From Myroides oncorhynchi (GTDB taxonomy: Bacteria > Bacteroidota > Bacteroidia > Flavobacteriales > Flavobacteriaceae): DNA of 64,000 bases. This document shows positions 18,262-28,002 of this stretch, piece after piece; position 1 is the stretch's first letter, and each line of letters starts with the position of its first letter. Under the pieces are notes generated by a model, which worked only from the letters and a program-made list of their open reading frames with translations, had not been told where the DNA came from and searched no databases. Position numbers and translations under genes: made by a program. The DNA lies in assembly GCF_020905415.1 (NCBI RefSeq), contig NZ_JAJJMP010000001.1, positions 3,235,501 through 3,299,500 on the forward strand, read 5' to 3'.

Positions 18262-20448
18262 ATGTCAACATTTCGTTTTCGAGCAATTGAGAAAGCAGCC
18301 TCTAGAGAAGCTGTAAAGGTAGAAGAACTGGGTAGAAAATCATTGATCTTCGGTGATCACGTATTTAATGACAAGTCAATGCGACAGTTTCTTACTCCTG
18401 AGGCTTATCAGGCAGTGAAGAATGCGCAACTGGGAATTAAGATTGATCGTAAGTTAGCCGAGTACATTGCATTGGGAATGAAAGAATGGGCATTGTCAAA
18501 AGGGGTTAGTCACTATACACACTGGTTCCAACCGCTAACAGGTACAACTGCTGAGAAACACGATGCTTTCTTTGAAACATCTTTTGATGGAGATCCAGTT
18601 GAGAAATTCAATGGAAGTCAATTAGTACAACAAGAATCAGATGCTTCTAGTTTCCCTAATGGTGGAATCAGAAATACATTTGAAGCTAGAGGATATACAG
18701 CTTGGGATCCTACATCACCAGCATTTATCTTCGGTTCTACTTTGTGTATTCCTACTGTATTTATCTCTTATACAGGAGAAGCTTTAGATAATAAGACTCC
18801 TTTATTAAAGGCTATTAATGCTATAGATGATGCTGCAACTGAAGTGGCTAAATTCTTTGATAAAAATGTAAAGAAAGTAACTGTTACTTTAGGATGGGAG
18901 CAAGAATATTTCTTGGTAGATAGCGCATTAGCTGCTTCTAGACCTGATATCCTTACTACTGGAAGAACGTTATTAGGACATACAGCTGCTAAAGGTCAGC
19001 AGTTAGATGATCACTATTTCGGTTCTATCCCAACTAGAGTATTAAACTATATGCACGATCTAGAGAATCACTGTATCTTATTAGGTATCCCAGTGAAGAC
19101 TAGACATAATGAGGTAGCACCTAATCAATTTGAGTTAGCACCTATCTTTGAAGAGGCAAACTTAGCTGTAGATCATAACTCTCTATTAATGGATGTTATG
19201 AAGAAGGTAGCTGAGAAGCATAACTTTAAGGTATTATTCCACGAGAAGCCATTTAAAGGAGTTAATGGTTCTGGAAAACACAATAACTGGTCATTAGCGA
19301 CTGATACTGGAGTTAACTTGCTTAGTCCTAGTAAAACACCTAAGAGTAATATGCAGTTCTTAACGTTCTTTATCAATACGATTAAGGCTGTTAATGATAA
19401 CGAAGAATTACTAAGATCTGCTATTGCCTCTGCTAGTAATGATCACCGTCTAGGAGCGAATGAAGCACCACCAGCTATTATGTCTGTGTTCATTGGACAA
19501 CAATTGACTAAAGTGCTGAATGAACTTAAAGAAGTTACAGACGGTAAGCTTTCTCCAGAAGAGAAGACAGATCTTAAGTTAAATGTAGTAGGGAAGATTC
19601 CAGATGTATTATTAGATAACACAGATAGAAATAGAACTTCTCCATTCGCTTTTACAGGTAATAAATGGGAATTTAGAGCAGTAGGATCTACAGCTAACTG
19701 TGCTGGACCGATGACTGTATTAAATACGATCGTAGCAAAACAATTAAAAGACTTCAAAAACGAAGTAGATGCACTAGTTGAGAACGACGGATTAAAAAGA
19801 GATGAAGCGATTTTTAATGTATTAAGAGAATATATTAAAGACAGTGAAAGAATCCTTTTTGAAGGAGATGGATATGGAGATGAATGGGAAAAAGAAGCTG
19901 CTAAACGTGGATTAAGTAATAACAAAACAACTCCATCTGCTTTAAAAGCTAAGATTGATCCTAAGGCTATTGCTACATTTGAAGAGATGGCAGTAATGTC
20001 AAGTGTTGAGATTCACGCTAGATACGAGATTGAATTAGAAGAGTATGTTAAGCGTATTCAAATAGAGGGACGTGTATTAGGTGATATCGCTAGAAACCAC
20101 GTAATACCAACAGCTATAAGATACCAAAACTTAGTAATCGACAACGTTAAAGGTCTTAAAGAGATATTTGGCAATGAAGAGTTTGCGACAATTGCAGCTG
20201 AGCAATTACAAATGATTAAGAAGATCTCTCATCACATTGAGCAAATCAATGTGAAGGTAACTGAGATGACTAATGAGCGTAAAAACGCAAATAATATCGA
20301 AGATGTTGAACAACAAGCGCACGCTTATTGTGATAAAGTGAAACCTTATTTTGATGTTATCCGTTACCATAGTGATAAATTAGAAATAATGGTAGATAAC
20401 GAACTTTGGACATTGACTAAGTACAGAGAATTATTGTTTACAAACTAA
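18262..20448 (+). CDS. glnN: Glutamine synthetase type III
   Basis: This 728-residue enzyme is the large GSIII form typical of Bacteroidota, which makes glutamine from glutamate, ammonia and ATP. Visible GSIII features are FNDKSMRQFLT near the start, the glutamate/metal region TLGWEQEYFLVD (about residue 212), HNEVAPNQFELAPIFEEAN, GSGKHNNWSLAT and DRNRTSPFAFTGNKWEFRAVGS. The C-terminal 160 residues (VEIHARYEIELEEYVK ... SDKLEIMVDNELWT) are the GSIII-specific helical extension. It is a single-gene unit with its own promoter and terminator. No PII or glutamate synthase gene is close. Confidence 0.97.
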   Translation: MSTFRFRAIEKAASREAVKVEELGRKSLIFGDHVFNDKSMRQFLTPEAYQAVKNAQLGIKIDRKLAEYIALGMKEWALSKGVSHYTHWFQPLTGTTAEKHDAFFETSFDGDPVEKFNGSQLVQQESDASSFPNGGIRNTFEARGYTAWDPTSPAFIFGSTLCIPTVFISYTGEALDNKTPLLKAINAIDDAATEVAKFFDKNVKKVTVTLGWEQEYFLVDSALAASRPDILTTGRTLLGHTAAKGQQLDDHYFGSIPTRVLNYMHDLENHCILLGIPVKTRHNEVAPNQFELAPIFEEANLAVDHNSLLMDVMKKVAEKHNFKVLFHEKPFKGVNGSGKHNNWSLATDTGVNLLSPSKTPKSNMQFLTFFINTIKAVNDNEELLRSAIASASNDHRLGANEAPPAIMSVFIGQQLTKVLNELKEVTDGKLSPEEKTDLKLNVVGKIPDVLLDNTDRNRTSPFAFTGNKWEFRAVGSTANCAGPMTVLNTIVAKQLKDFKNEVDALVENDGLKRDEAIFNVLREYIKDSERILFEGDGYGDEWEKEAAKRGLSNNKTTPSALKAKIDPKAIATFEEMAVMSSVEIHARYEIELEEYVKRIQIEGRVLGDIARNHVIPTAIRYQNLVIDNVKGLKEIFGNEEFATIAAEQLQMIKKISHHIEQINVKVTEMTNERKNANNIEDVEQQAHAYCDKVKPYFDVIRYHSDKLEIMVDNELWTLTKYRELLFTN

Positions 20449-20470
20449 GATAGAGTGATAAAGTAATTTT

Positions 20471-20507
20471 AAAGTGATCTTGCTGCAAAGTAAGATCACT
20501 TTTTTTG
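20471..20507 (+). terminator. Intrinsic terminator after glnN
   Basis: AAGTGATCTT (20472-20481) pairs perfectly with AAGATCACTT (20492-20501), followed by a T-run. Confidence 0.9.
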
Positions 20508-20704
20508 TACTTATTAGTTTCTTTTTTGTCATTTAGGTAAAGACTTAATTTACTTATAGAGGTGTATTATTTGGTTAATGCAAACTCGGTTTTAGAATGG
20601 TATATAATCACTTAAGTAACTTTATCACCTAGTGTTATTTTCTGTATGGAAGACTCGCAAATCATAATACTTTAAAAAAAAGACTCGTTTATTAAAAAAA
20701 ATTC

Positions 20705-20712
20705 TATTTTTG
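20705..20712 (+). promoter_or_regulatory. Candidate -7 box (TATTTTTG) for the serine hydrolase gene
   Basis: TATTTTTG matches TAnnTTTG, 90 bases before the ATG at 20803. No proper TTG is found at -33. The octamer AAGACTCG occurs twice just upstream (about 20649 and 20679), meaning unknown. Confidence 0.3.
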
Positions 20713-20802
20713 AAATTAGTTGAATGGATTAAAGTTAGTTGTTCTAAGATTCTATCTCTATGAAATTCTATAAAAGAGTGCTTTTAATTAACAGTTAGAA
20801 AA

Positions 20803-22389
20803 ATGACACTAAAAAAAAAGATACTATTAGCATTTGTAGCTATTCCTTTGACAGGGTATGCACATATGATATTACCAACTAATAAAAGTATATTAGAGCA
20901 TTGTCATTACACAGAAGTATTGACTCTGAATACAATCAATGAGAAAGTTAATCCAAAAGATTTAAATATAGATAAACAAGACGTAAGTAAGCTATTTAAA
21001 GAATTGAGTCAGGTTATTGATCAATATGCTCAAAGTACATTGAAAAAAGGTAATATAAATTCGTTAGCAATTACTATTTATAGAGATGGAGAGACTTATC
21101 AGCAATATTATGGTGAGTTAGATAAACAAGGAAAACAAAAAGCAAGCGATAATACGCTTTTTGAAATTGCTTCAATTTCAAAAACATTTGTTGGTTCTCT
21201 CGCCGCTAAGGCAGTTTTAGAACAGAAGATAAAGTTAGAAGATGATGTTAGAGTATATCTAAAAGATGAGTACTCTAACCTACAGTTTAAAGGAACTCCT
21301 ATTACGATTAAAGATCTACTTACTCATACTTTAGGACTTAAGAATAAAGCTCCTAAAGAATTAGAACAAGTATATCAAAAAGTAAGAGAAGGGTATTATG
21401 AAAATAGAGCTTTTGACTATGCTATGACTGATCTATTAGAGGAGTTAAAAACAGTAGAATTAGATAAAAAACCAGGAACGGTGTATGAATATAATTCAGT
21501 AGGACCTGAGTTAATGGCATATATTTTAGAACAGGTATATCACAAGTCGTATAAAGAATTGTTACAATATTTTTTATCAGAAACAGATTTACAGCATACC
21601 TACTTATATGAATATGAAAGGTATAAAAGCCAATTAGCGATAAGTTTTGATGAAAATAACAATATTGCTCCTTTACTTAAAAATCCTTTATTAGGAGGCT
21701 CTCATGGGATGATTAGTACATTACCTGATTTGACTAAGTTTATGCAATTTCAGCTAGAGAGTAATAATCCATTAATTAAAGAATCTACACGCTTATTGTT
21801 TAAAGACCTACAAGATGGTGATGATAAAGGATACTTATGGGATGTAGGATATGGTCAGAAAGAAGGAGCTTATTATGGAAAAACAGGAACGTCTAATGGC
21901 GTTCAGAGCGGTATATTGATTTGTCCAGATTCTAAGTATGGGATGATTTTAATTATGAATAACAATTCAGAGGAAGCCCAAAATGATTGGAGTCATTTAT
22001 ATAATAAGATTGAGACAGAGTTAATCATGTACCCTAAAATCAACTTAGTGTCCTTGTTAACAAAGGATTTTCTAAGTGATTTTAAACTTGCAGCTGTAAA
22101 GTATAAGGAATTAAAACTAGATGAAACGCATTATCTATCTGGATCCTTTTATTTAAACAATTTAGGATATGAGCTTATTAATAGTAATCAAATAGACAGA
22201 GCAATTGAAATATTTGAATTAGCCATTTCAGAGGATCAGAATAATGCTAATCTATATGATAGTTTAGGAGAGGCTTATTTTTTGTCTAATAATAAGAAAA
22301 AAGCATTACTTAATTATCAAAAGTCTCTTGAACTTGATCCAAAAAATAAAAATGCAAAAGCAGTATTAGAAAAGAATAAAAAACTATAA
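20803..22389 (+). CDS. Secreted serine hydrolase (beta-lactamase/CubicO fold) with C-terminal TPR
   Basis: The 528-residue protein starts with a signal sequence (MTLKKKILLAFVAIPLTGYA). It has the serine penicillin-recognising fold: S124-I-S-K127 (SxxK), a Tyr-containing motif Y230-N-S in place of the usual YxN, and K360-T-G. Residues from about 445 form TPR repeats (YELINSNQIDRAIEIFELAISEDQNNANLYDSLGEAYF). This class C-like family contains peptidases, esterases and few true beta-lactamases; the TPR tail argues for a housekeeping or cell-envelope role. It ends 21 bases from the convergent EIIC gene, with no clear terminator between them. Confidence 0.88.
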   Translation: MTLKKKILLAFVAIPLTGYAHMILPTNKSILEHCHYTEVLTLNTINEKVNPKDLNIDKQDVSKLFKELSQVIDQYAQSTLKKGNINSLAITIYRDGETYQQYYGELDKQGKQKASDNTLFEIASISKTFVGSLAAKAVLEQKIKLEDDVRVYLKDEYSNLQFKGTPITIKDLLTHTLGLKNKAPKELEQVYQKVREGYYENRAFDYAMTDLLEELKTVELDKKPGTVYEYNSVGPELMAYILEQVYHKSYKELLQYFLSETDLQHTYLYEYERYKSQLAISFDENNNIAPLLKNPLLGGSHGMISTLPDLTKFMQFQLESNNPLIKESTRLLFKDLQDGDDKGYLWDVGYGQKEGAYYGKTGTSNGVQSGILICPDSKYGMILIMNNNSEEAQNDWSHLYNKIETELIMYPKINLVSLLTKDFLSDFKLAAVKYKELKLDETHYLSGSFYLNNLGYELINSNQIDRAIEIFELAISEDQNNANLYDSLGEAYFLSNNKKKALLNYQKSLELDPKNKNAKAVLEKNKKL

Positions 22390-22410
22390 TAGGTATAACG
22401 AAGTTTGTGA

Positions 22411-23427
22411 TTAAAATAATTTCATATCTCCGTCTTTTATCCACTGTTTCTTCTTCATAATAAAGTAGATTAGGTAAGATAAAATCATAGGTAATATAAT
22501 TTGAAGGCATAATATAGCCCATATAATATAGGAAGTAGAGTAAGTTTCTTTCATAGCATTAAATGTTCCTATTTGACCGACAAGTCCACAACTTCCCATC
22601 CCAGATTCTAATGCGGTGTTTTGCATGTCAAAAAATAAGATTGCTATTGGGCCAAGTATCGCAGATGCTAATGTTGGCGGAATCCATATTTTCCAGTTCT
22701 TATAAATATTAGGTACTTGTAACATACTTGTTCCTATACCTTGTGCCAATACTCCTTTTATACCATTATCTTTATAACTGATGGTGGCAAAACCAATCAT
22801 TTGAGCACAACATCCTATGGTAGCCGCACCTGCAGCCAAACCGTCCAATTGTAACATCAAACACAAAGCTGCTGAGGAAATAGGTAATGTCAAGACCATG
22901 CCAACTACTACTGCTATAACTATCCCCATAATTAGGGGACTAGATTCTGTGGCAAGTATGATAATCTGACCTATCCATTGCATAAGTTGATTAACACTAG
23001 GACCTATCCATTGCGCTAAAGCTACACCAGTTAAAACAGTGACTATTGGAGTAATCACAATATCTATTCTTGTCTCACCTGCTACCGCTTTTCCGATTTC
23101 AACTGCAATAATGGTAGCCATAAAGACACCTAACGGACCTCCTAATTGATAAGCCGCTACTCCTACGGCTGCAGAAGAGAATAAGACTAACTGTGGCGCT
23201 CTTAGACTATAAGCGATAGCAAGTGCTATTACTGGACCTGTAGCTTGATTAGCAAAAGGCCAAACGACTTCTTTTAAAAAGGGAATGTTACATTCTTCTC
23301 CTATTGTTTTTAGGATGGTTCCGACTAATAAAGTTGCAAATAATCCATAGGCCATAGCTCCCATAGCATCAATAAAGTATCGCTTACTTGATATCTGTAT
23401 ATCTTTCCTTAGAAGAAATTGTTTCAT
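22411..23427 (-). CDS. PfoR-like PTS EIIC-domain membrane protein
   Basis: The 338-residue protein has about nine to ten hydrophobic segments and Gly-rich loops (GPLGVFMATIIAVEIGKAVAGETRIDIVITPI) of the EIIC_2 family that includes Clostridium perfringens PfoR. Members are annotated as phosphotransferase-system sugar permeases, but PfoR was described as a regulator of toxin genes. No EIIA, EIIB, HPr or enzyme I gene is near, and the PTS is generally scarce in Bacteroidota, so a phosphorylation-coupled transport role is doubtful. It forms a single-gene unit on the minus strand. Confidence 0.8.
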   Translation of the reverse strand: MKQFLLRKDIQISSKRYFIDAMGAMAYGLFATLLVGTILKTIGEECNIPFLKEVVWPFANQATGPVIALAIAYSLRAPQLVLFSSAAVGVAAYQLGGPLGVFMATIIAVEIGKAVAGETRIDIVITPIVTVLTGVALAQWIGPSVNQLMQWIGQIIILATESSPLIMGIVIAVVVGMVLTLPISSAALCLMLQLDGLAAGAATIGCCAQMIGFATISYKDNGIKGVLAQGIGTSMLQVPNIYKNWKIWIPPTLASAILGPIAILFFDMQNTALESGMGSCGLVGQIGTFNAMKETYSTSYIIWAILCLQIILPMILSYLIYFIMKKKQWIKDGDMKLF

Positions 23428-23586
23428 TAATTGTTAGGTTTAATAGAAGGTAATAAGTTTCTTGTAATGCAAATCAAATGATGATTATAACGTATGCGAA
23501 ATTATCAATAATTATAGTATAAATGAACTGTTTTTAAAATGATAATATATTTCTTAAATTAGTATATTCATTAACAAAATTTATAA

Positions 23587-24942
23587 ATGAACACTTATTA
23601 TACCTTCATTAAAGCTATTAAATCTCTAGTTTTAATACTTGTCATGTTCTTTACTTCTGATATAATGGCTCAGTCACCCACTGTATTAGATAAGCTTACT
23701 TCATTAGAAAGTTATAAAAAGCTCTATGAAGCAAATTCGTTTGATCATAATAATAGCTACTTTAAATCTAATGACAAAGGGCTGTGGAATAATGTACCTG
23801 TGGTGGACGTTTACTTTTATGAGGATAATTTTATGTGTTCTAATGATACCTCAGTTAAGAATTCTACCAGTCAGATAGTTGCTTATTTAGAAAAAACATA
23901 TCCAAATAATTTAACCATTGAGAATGATTATTCTGAGATGTTTTATAATGTTGCTACACGTGATTTTACTTTGGAGTTTAAAGTGCGAGCAAAAACCAAA
24001 GCAGCAATAGATGAGAATACAAAAGGAAGGATGGAAATAAAGTTTGCCAAAGTAGTTGATAACCCTATTGCGAATTTGTCAGAAGAATTAAAGATTAATA
24101 AAGATGGCTTAACGTGCAAACTAAAAGTAGAATGTTATAATGTTGTGCCGACTGTCCTATTAGATGGTATTCCTATATTAGGTAAAAAAAAAGAGGATAA
24201 ATATTCGAGTTATGAAACGGTGATACTTAATAAGTATATTCTTAATCCAGAGACACCTATTAACTTGTCTTTTGTCTTAACTCCAGGTATTGATGATAAA
24301 GGTAATATTATGCCTAAGATTCCTAAAAATTCTTATGCTAAGATCGGTGTTGAGTACGTAAATGCTAAAGGAGATCTTATAAAGAAGATTAATTTGTTTA
24401 ATAATGAGGCTTATGTTACTGATACAATAGTAGATAATGGAAGAACGAGATACTCATCTTACCCAGGTACAAATGATTATACAAAAAAGGATATCCGATT
24501 TAATCACCAACTAGAAATACCTGTAGATTATAAATTAACTGGGTGGTCTAATGGTAAAGATTTGCACAAAGAAAAGAAAGTTGAAGAGCGAATCAGACAA
24601 TTCTATACAGATTATGCTGCTTTGATCTTGAGTAAAGATATCAAACAAATAACCCAACTGTTGTATAATTCTTACCTAGAGAAATATACTTATAACTACA
24701 ACAGTACTGAGCAGAAATCATATCATGATTTTGATGAGTTAGAATATATGCTTGAGAACTCCTTAAAAGTAGTGACAGCCAAAGAAACTAAACTTCATAT
24801 CAGTAGTAATGGGCAGTTAGCTTACTTAGAAGCGATAGATAAGACGTCCTATCTAAAAACAGTAGGTAGGAGTTACTTAGATAATATTTCTTTTATTTTC
24901 TACATAGATAAAAATACAAACGAATTAAAAATCATCCGATGA
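23587..24942 (+). CDS. Secreted protein of unknown function, coupled to WG-repeat gene
   Basis: The 451-residue protein starts with a hydrophobic segment and a likely cleavage site after IMAQ (about residue 29). I recognise no domain. The middle is beta-rich; the C-terminal 120 residues (ERIRQFYTDYAALILSKDIKQITQLL ... FIFYIDKNTNELKIIR) resemble a small NTF2-like or SnoaL-type cone fold in shape only. Its stop overlaps the next start (ATGA at 24939-24942), so translation of the two is probably coupled and the products may act together outside the inner membrane. Confidence 0.75.
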   Translation: MNTYYTFIKAIKSLVLILVMFFTSDIMAQSPTVLDKLTSLESYKKLYEANSFDHNNSYFKSNDKGLWNNVPVVDVYFYEDNFMCSNDTSVKNSTSQIVAYLEKTYPNNLTIENDYSEMFYNVATRDFTLEFKVRAKTKAAIDENTKGRMEIKFAKVVDNPIANLSEELKINKDGLTCKLKVECYNVVPTVLLDGIPILGKKKEDKYSSYETVILNKYILNPETPINLSFVLTPGIDDKGNIMPKIPKNSYAKIGVEYVNAKGDLIKKINLFNNEAYVTDTIVDNGRTRYSSYPGTNDYTKKDIRFNHQLEIPVDYKLTGWSNGKDLHKEKKVEERIRQFYTDYAALILSKDIKQITQLLYNSYLEKYTYNYNSTEQKSYHDFDELEYMLENSLKVVTAKETKLHISSNGQLAYLEAIDKTSYLKTVGRSYLDNISFIFYIDKNTNELKIIR

Positions 24943-26735
24943 AAACATATCTAAATACACTTGTATTATTATTAATCACTCAAATTGCTTTTGCACAAGT
25001 TGATTTAAAAAAGTACAATGCCGCTGCTACAAATCAAGAGTATGTAGATTTACTTAAAAGTGATTTAAAAGGACTCAAAGGGTTTGTGAATTTATTTAGT
25101 GAAAACAAATTTAAACCAAGTAAACCATCAGAAGTAGCCCCTCTAAAGATAACGTTTAATCAACAAGAATATGATGCGAATATAGAGCGGTTAGCACAAG
25201 CTAATTTTTGTTTTACAGATTTTATAGCGGATTCTCTTGTTGCGGTACAGTTGATTAAAGACCATGCTGTTTATAGTTCTCTAGAGGATATTAAGGTACC
25301 TATCTATGTAAAAAAGGTATATTATCACGATGGTACAACCCAAGATATGAAAGTATGGAAGAATGTCAATACACACTTTACTACTGAGCTTAACCTGGCT
25401 AAGGCTGTAGATAAAATAGATGTAGAGATTGCGTTCTCGACTATACAAAAACTTGATAGTATCATACTTCCTGCTGTAGTTCATCAAAAAAAGACTTACG
25501 ATGGAGTAGATATAGAGGTGGTGGAAGTATCTGATAAAGGAGTATTGCTGAAAGTTTTATCTAATGAAATAGATTTTGATGAGATACATGGTATTCTAAA
25601 GGATAAAAGACGTGTGAAGAGTTATAGTTTTCAGCAATCTGCGATGCATCCAGATCAGTTTAATAAGTTTACAGAGACCTGTATTAAGCGAATCGGAGAT
25701 ATATTAAGTTTTTCTGAATCTAATCTATCTATGGAGCACTCCCAATTTAAAAAGGTCATAGGAGCTAAGCTTACTGATTTAGAAACACAATTATCGACTG
25801 AGTTTAATACATCAAAAAATGTTTATTATATGAGCTATGGGTTTGGAGAGCCTATTGATAAAGTTATTCTTTATAAGAGAAGCGAAACTTATAAGAAATA
25901 CATCACTAAGACATTGACTAATCAAGAGCCTAAATCTCGTTTTATTGACTATAAAGACAATAAAACACTGATATATAACAAGGATCTGAAGCTATTAAAG
26001 GAGTTTGGGGAGAAATATCATACTGTTAATAACACTTACTTTGAAACACGATTACAATATTTTAATTTAAATGACAATCTACAGATGCAACCACTGCTGT
26101 ACTATAAGTTAACTAATGTCTTAAACAACTATGTGATCATACAGGAAGATGATGAATCACCTGAGGAGTTAGTAGATCCGACGAATAAGAAGATTATGAA
26201 GGTGGATGGTTATGAGGTAAATGATAAGTATAACTATGCCTTAATAAAGTCGAATAATTCATATTATCTCCTAAATAGTAGTACACTAGTACCCAAAAAA
26301 ATCACCAATGTAGATAAGGTTTCTGTTGCTGATAAGGGATATTTCATAGTAGAGAAGAATAATAAATACGGCTTTATGAATATAGAAGGGGAGATCATTA
26401 TACCTATTCAATATGACGATGTAAACGCCTTTAATGATAAGACAGATTTGCTGCCAACAGATTTGTTATTTGCTGTAAAACAGAATGACAAATGGGGATT
26501 CGTTGATATAAAGAATAAAATTGTTATTCCGTTTATGTATGATGGTGTTAATGGGCCTTTTTCTTATGGTATTGCCCCTGTATATTTAGATGGAGCCTTA
26601 GGGTTAATCAACCTGAAGAATGAAAAGAAGTCTAAGTTTGTAAATAAGAATTATAGTCAATCAACTAACTTTGGAAAAAGAACACTGGGGTTAAGTGATG
26701 GTACCTATAATCATAAAGGAGAAAAAGAAAAGTAA
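24939..26735 (+). CDS. Secreted WG-repeat protein
   Basis: The 598-residue protein has a signal peptide (cleavage after IAFAQ, about residue 20). The last 130 residues contain WG-type repeats: KYGFMNIEGEIIIPIQYDDV (from 476) and KWGFVDIKNKIVIPFMYDGV (from 518), plus a degenerate one before and one after. WG repeats are a beta-rich, presumably binding, module widespread in Bacteroidota. The N-terminal 450 residues are unknown. The start overlaps the upstream stop by four bases. Its location is periplasmic or outer-membrane by inference. Confidence 0.8.
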   Translation: MKTYLNTLVLLLITQIAFAQVDLKKYNAAATNQEYVDLLKSDLKGLKGFVNLFSENKFKPSKPSEVAPLKITFNQQEYDANIERLAQANFCFTDFIADSLVAVQLIKDHAVYSSLEDIKVPIYVKKVYYHDGTTQDMKVWKNVNTHFTTELNLAKAVDKIDVEIAFSTIQKLDSIILPAVVHQKKTYDGVDIEVVEVSDKGVLLKVLSNEIDFDEIHGILKDKRRVKSYSFQQSAMHPDQFNKFTETCIKRIGDILSFSESNLSMEHSQFKKVIGAKLTDLETQLSTEFNTSKNVYYMSYGFGEPIDKVILYKRSETYKKYITKTLTNQEPKSRFIDYKDNKTLIYNKDLKLLKEFGEKYHTVNNTYFETRLQYFNLNDNLQMQPLLYYKLTNVLNNYVIIQEDDESPEELVDPTNKKIMKVDGYEVNDKYNYALIKSNNSYYLLNSSTLVPKKITNVDKVSVADKGYFIVEKNNKYGFMNIEGEIIIPIQYDDVNAFNDKTDLLPTDLLFAVKQNDKWGFVDIKNKIVIPFMYDGVNGPFSYGIAPVYLDGALGLINLKNEKKSKFVNKNYSQSTNFGKRTLGLSDGTYNHKGEKEK

Positions 26736-26865
26736 TTTAATGTTACAACCACTGATAAACAGATAAATCTAAATAAATCATATAAAATAAGCCTAAAGTA
26801 GGCATAAGCTTATAGTGATAAAGTATTATTGGTTAGGTGATTTTGGATATAACTAAAACTAATGT

Positions 26866-26909
26866 CTTTATAATTTCCCTAATTCAACATTATCAGGGAA
26901 ATTATAAAG
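26866..26909. repeat. Perfect 15-bp inverted repeat downstream of the hydrolase pseudogene
   Basis: CTTTATAATTTCCCT (26866-26880) and AGGGAAATTATAAAG (26895-26909) are exact inverted copies around a 14-base loop. It lies eight bases beyond the TAA of the minus-strand pseudogene, so it is best read as its terminator, although no T-run follows on either strand. A shorter GCCTA-aag-TAGGC hairpin lies about 65 bases upstream, near 26790. Confidence 0.6.
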
Positions 26910-26916
26910 TGAAATC

Positions 26917-28002
26917 TTACTTAATTAATTTATTCTTTAATAAGAATGTTTTAATGTCATTAACTACTTTTTCTGGATGTTCATCTTTTACGCCATGCCC
27001 TGTTTTTTCATATACCTTATGAATAATAAAAGGTTTGTGTTCATTGGCAAGTTTATTATTCTCTTCTTCAAAATCAAACCAATCATATTTACTAACAGGA
27101 TCAAAAATGAGTATAGGTTTGTTTATATTTCGATAAATAATTTTAGGATTTAATTGATGTGTTGAGGCACCGAAAGCCGTTTCAGAAGTAAAGGGAGTAT
27201 AAATAATTGCAATGTTTTCTTTAGCAGAATTCTCACCTGTAAGTACTTCTGCACCTGGGTTTATTTCATATTTCCCAAAGGTATTTTGTTTTATTCTGGC
27301 ATAAGAAGTAAAAATATCTTTCTTTAGTTTTGTGTTTTCTTTCCCTTTTATCCCCCAATTATTATATATAAACCAATATGCATCAAAATCATTATCAAAA
27401 ACCATCGGTTTCTTGTTGCTATAATATTCCTTGGTTTCTGCTATGTCTTTTTCGATGTTAGCTGACTGCATCTGAAAGTCCCAAGCAACAGAACCGCCGT
27501 CTTCTAGAATAAGAGCTTGAACCATTTCTGGGTATGCATTATAAAATGCTGAACTTATAGTGCCACCTCTTGACCAACCACCGATAATTGCTTTTTTGAT
27601 ATTCATTCTGTCTAAAAGAAATTTGATGTCATCAGCAACATGTTATATTGAGAGGTCTTTTGAAGAAATTGGAGTAAAACCATGTCCGTAATAATCAATG
27701 GCAATGATGTGCAAATTCATGTTTATCAATTGATCTATAATTTCGTACAATTCATATCCATTGCTATAAGTTCCGTGAATCCATACAAGTGTAGGATTCT
27801 TTTTATCTCCCCATTCTAGATAATGCATATTTACATTATTTGTTTGAATGTAATTACCATGTTTCTTTTCGTATTCCTTAAACTCGGATTTTAGGTTTAA
27901 GAACAAATCTCTTTGTGCTATCGAATCTGAAGAAGTGCCTATTTGTGCTTGTACAGATAAGTATAACATAGAAAAAAAGAATAGAATGAGTTTGTTTTTC
28001 AT
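26917..28002 (-). pseudogene. Secreted alpha/beta hydrolase interrupted by one in-frame TAA
   Basis: Read on the minus strand, the frame runs from ATG (28002) with a signal peptide (cleavage after SVQA), through the oxyanion motif WIHGTYSNG, to a TAA at 27643-27645 after residue 119. Without any shift it continues as HVADDIKFLLDRMNIKKA, the nucleophile elbow GGWSRGG, and GHGVKDEHPEKVV with the likely catalytic His, to a normal stop at 26917. Together 361 codons form one complete alpha/beta hydrolase. The stop replaces what is probably a Tyr codon (TAT or TAC). An internal start at 27606 would make a protein lacking the oxyanion strand. Likely a recent pseudogene; read-through or a sequencing error are alternatives. 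Confidence 0.85.

Noticed and set aside
20803..22389. AmpC-type antibiotic resistance gene
   Set aside because: SxxK and KTG are shared by the whole CubicO/serine hydrolase family; the YNS motif and TPR tail point away from a true beta-lactamase.
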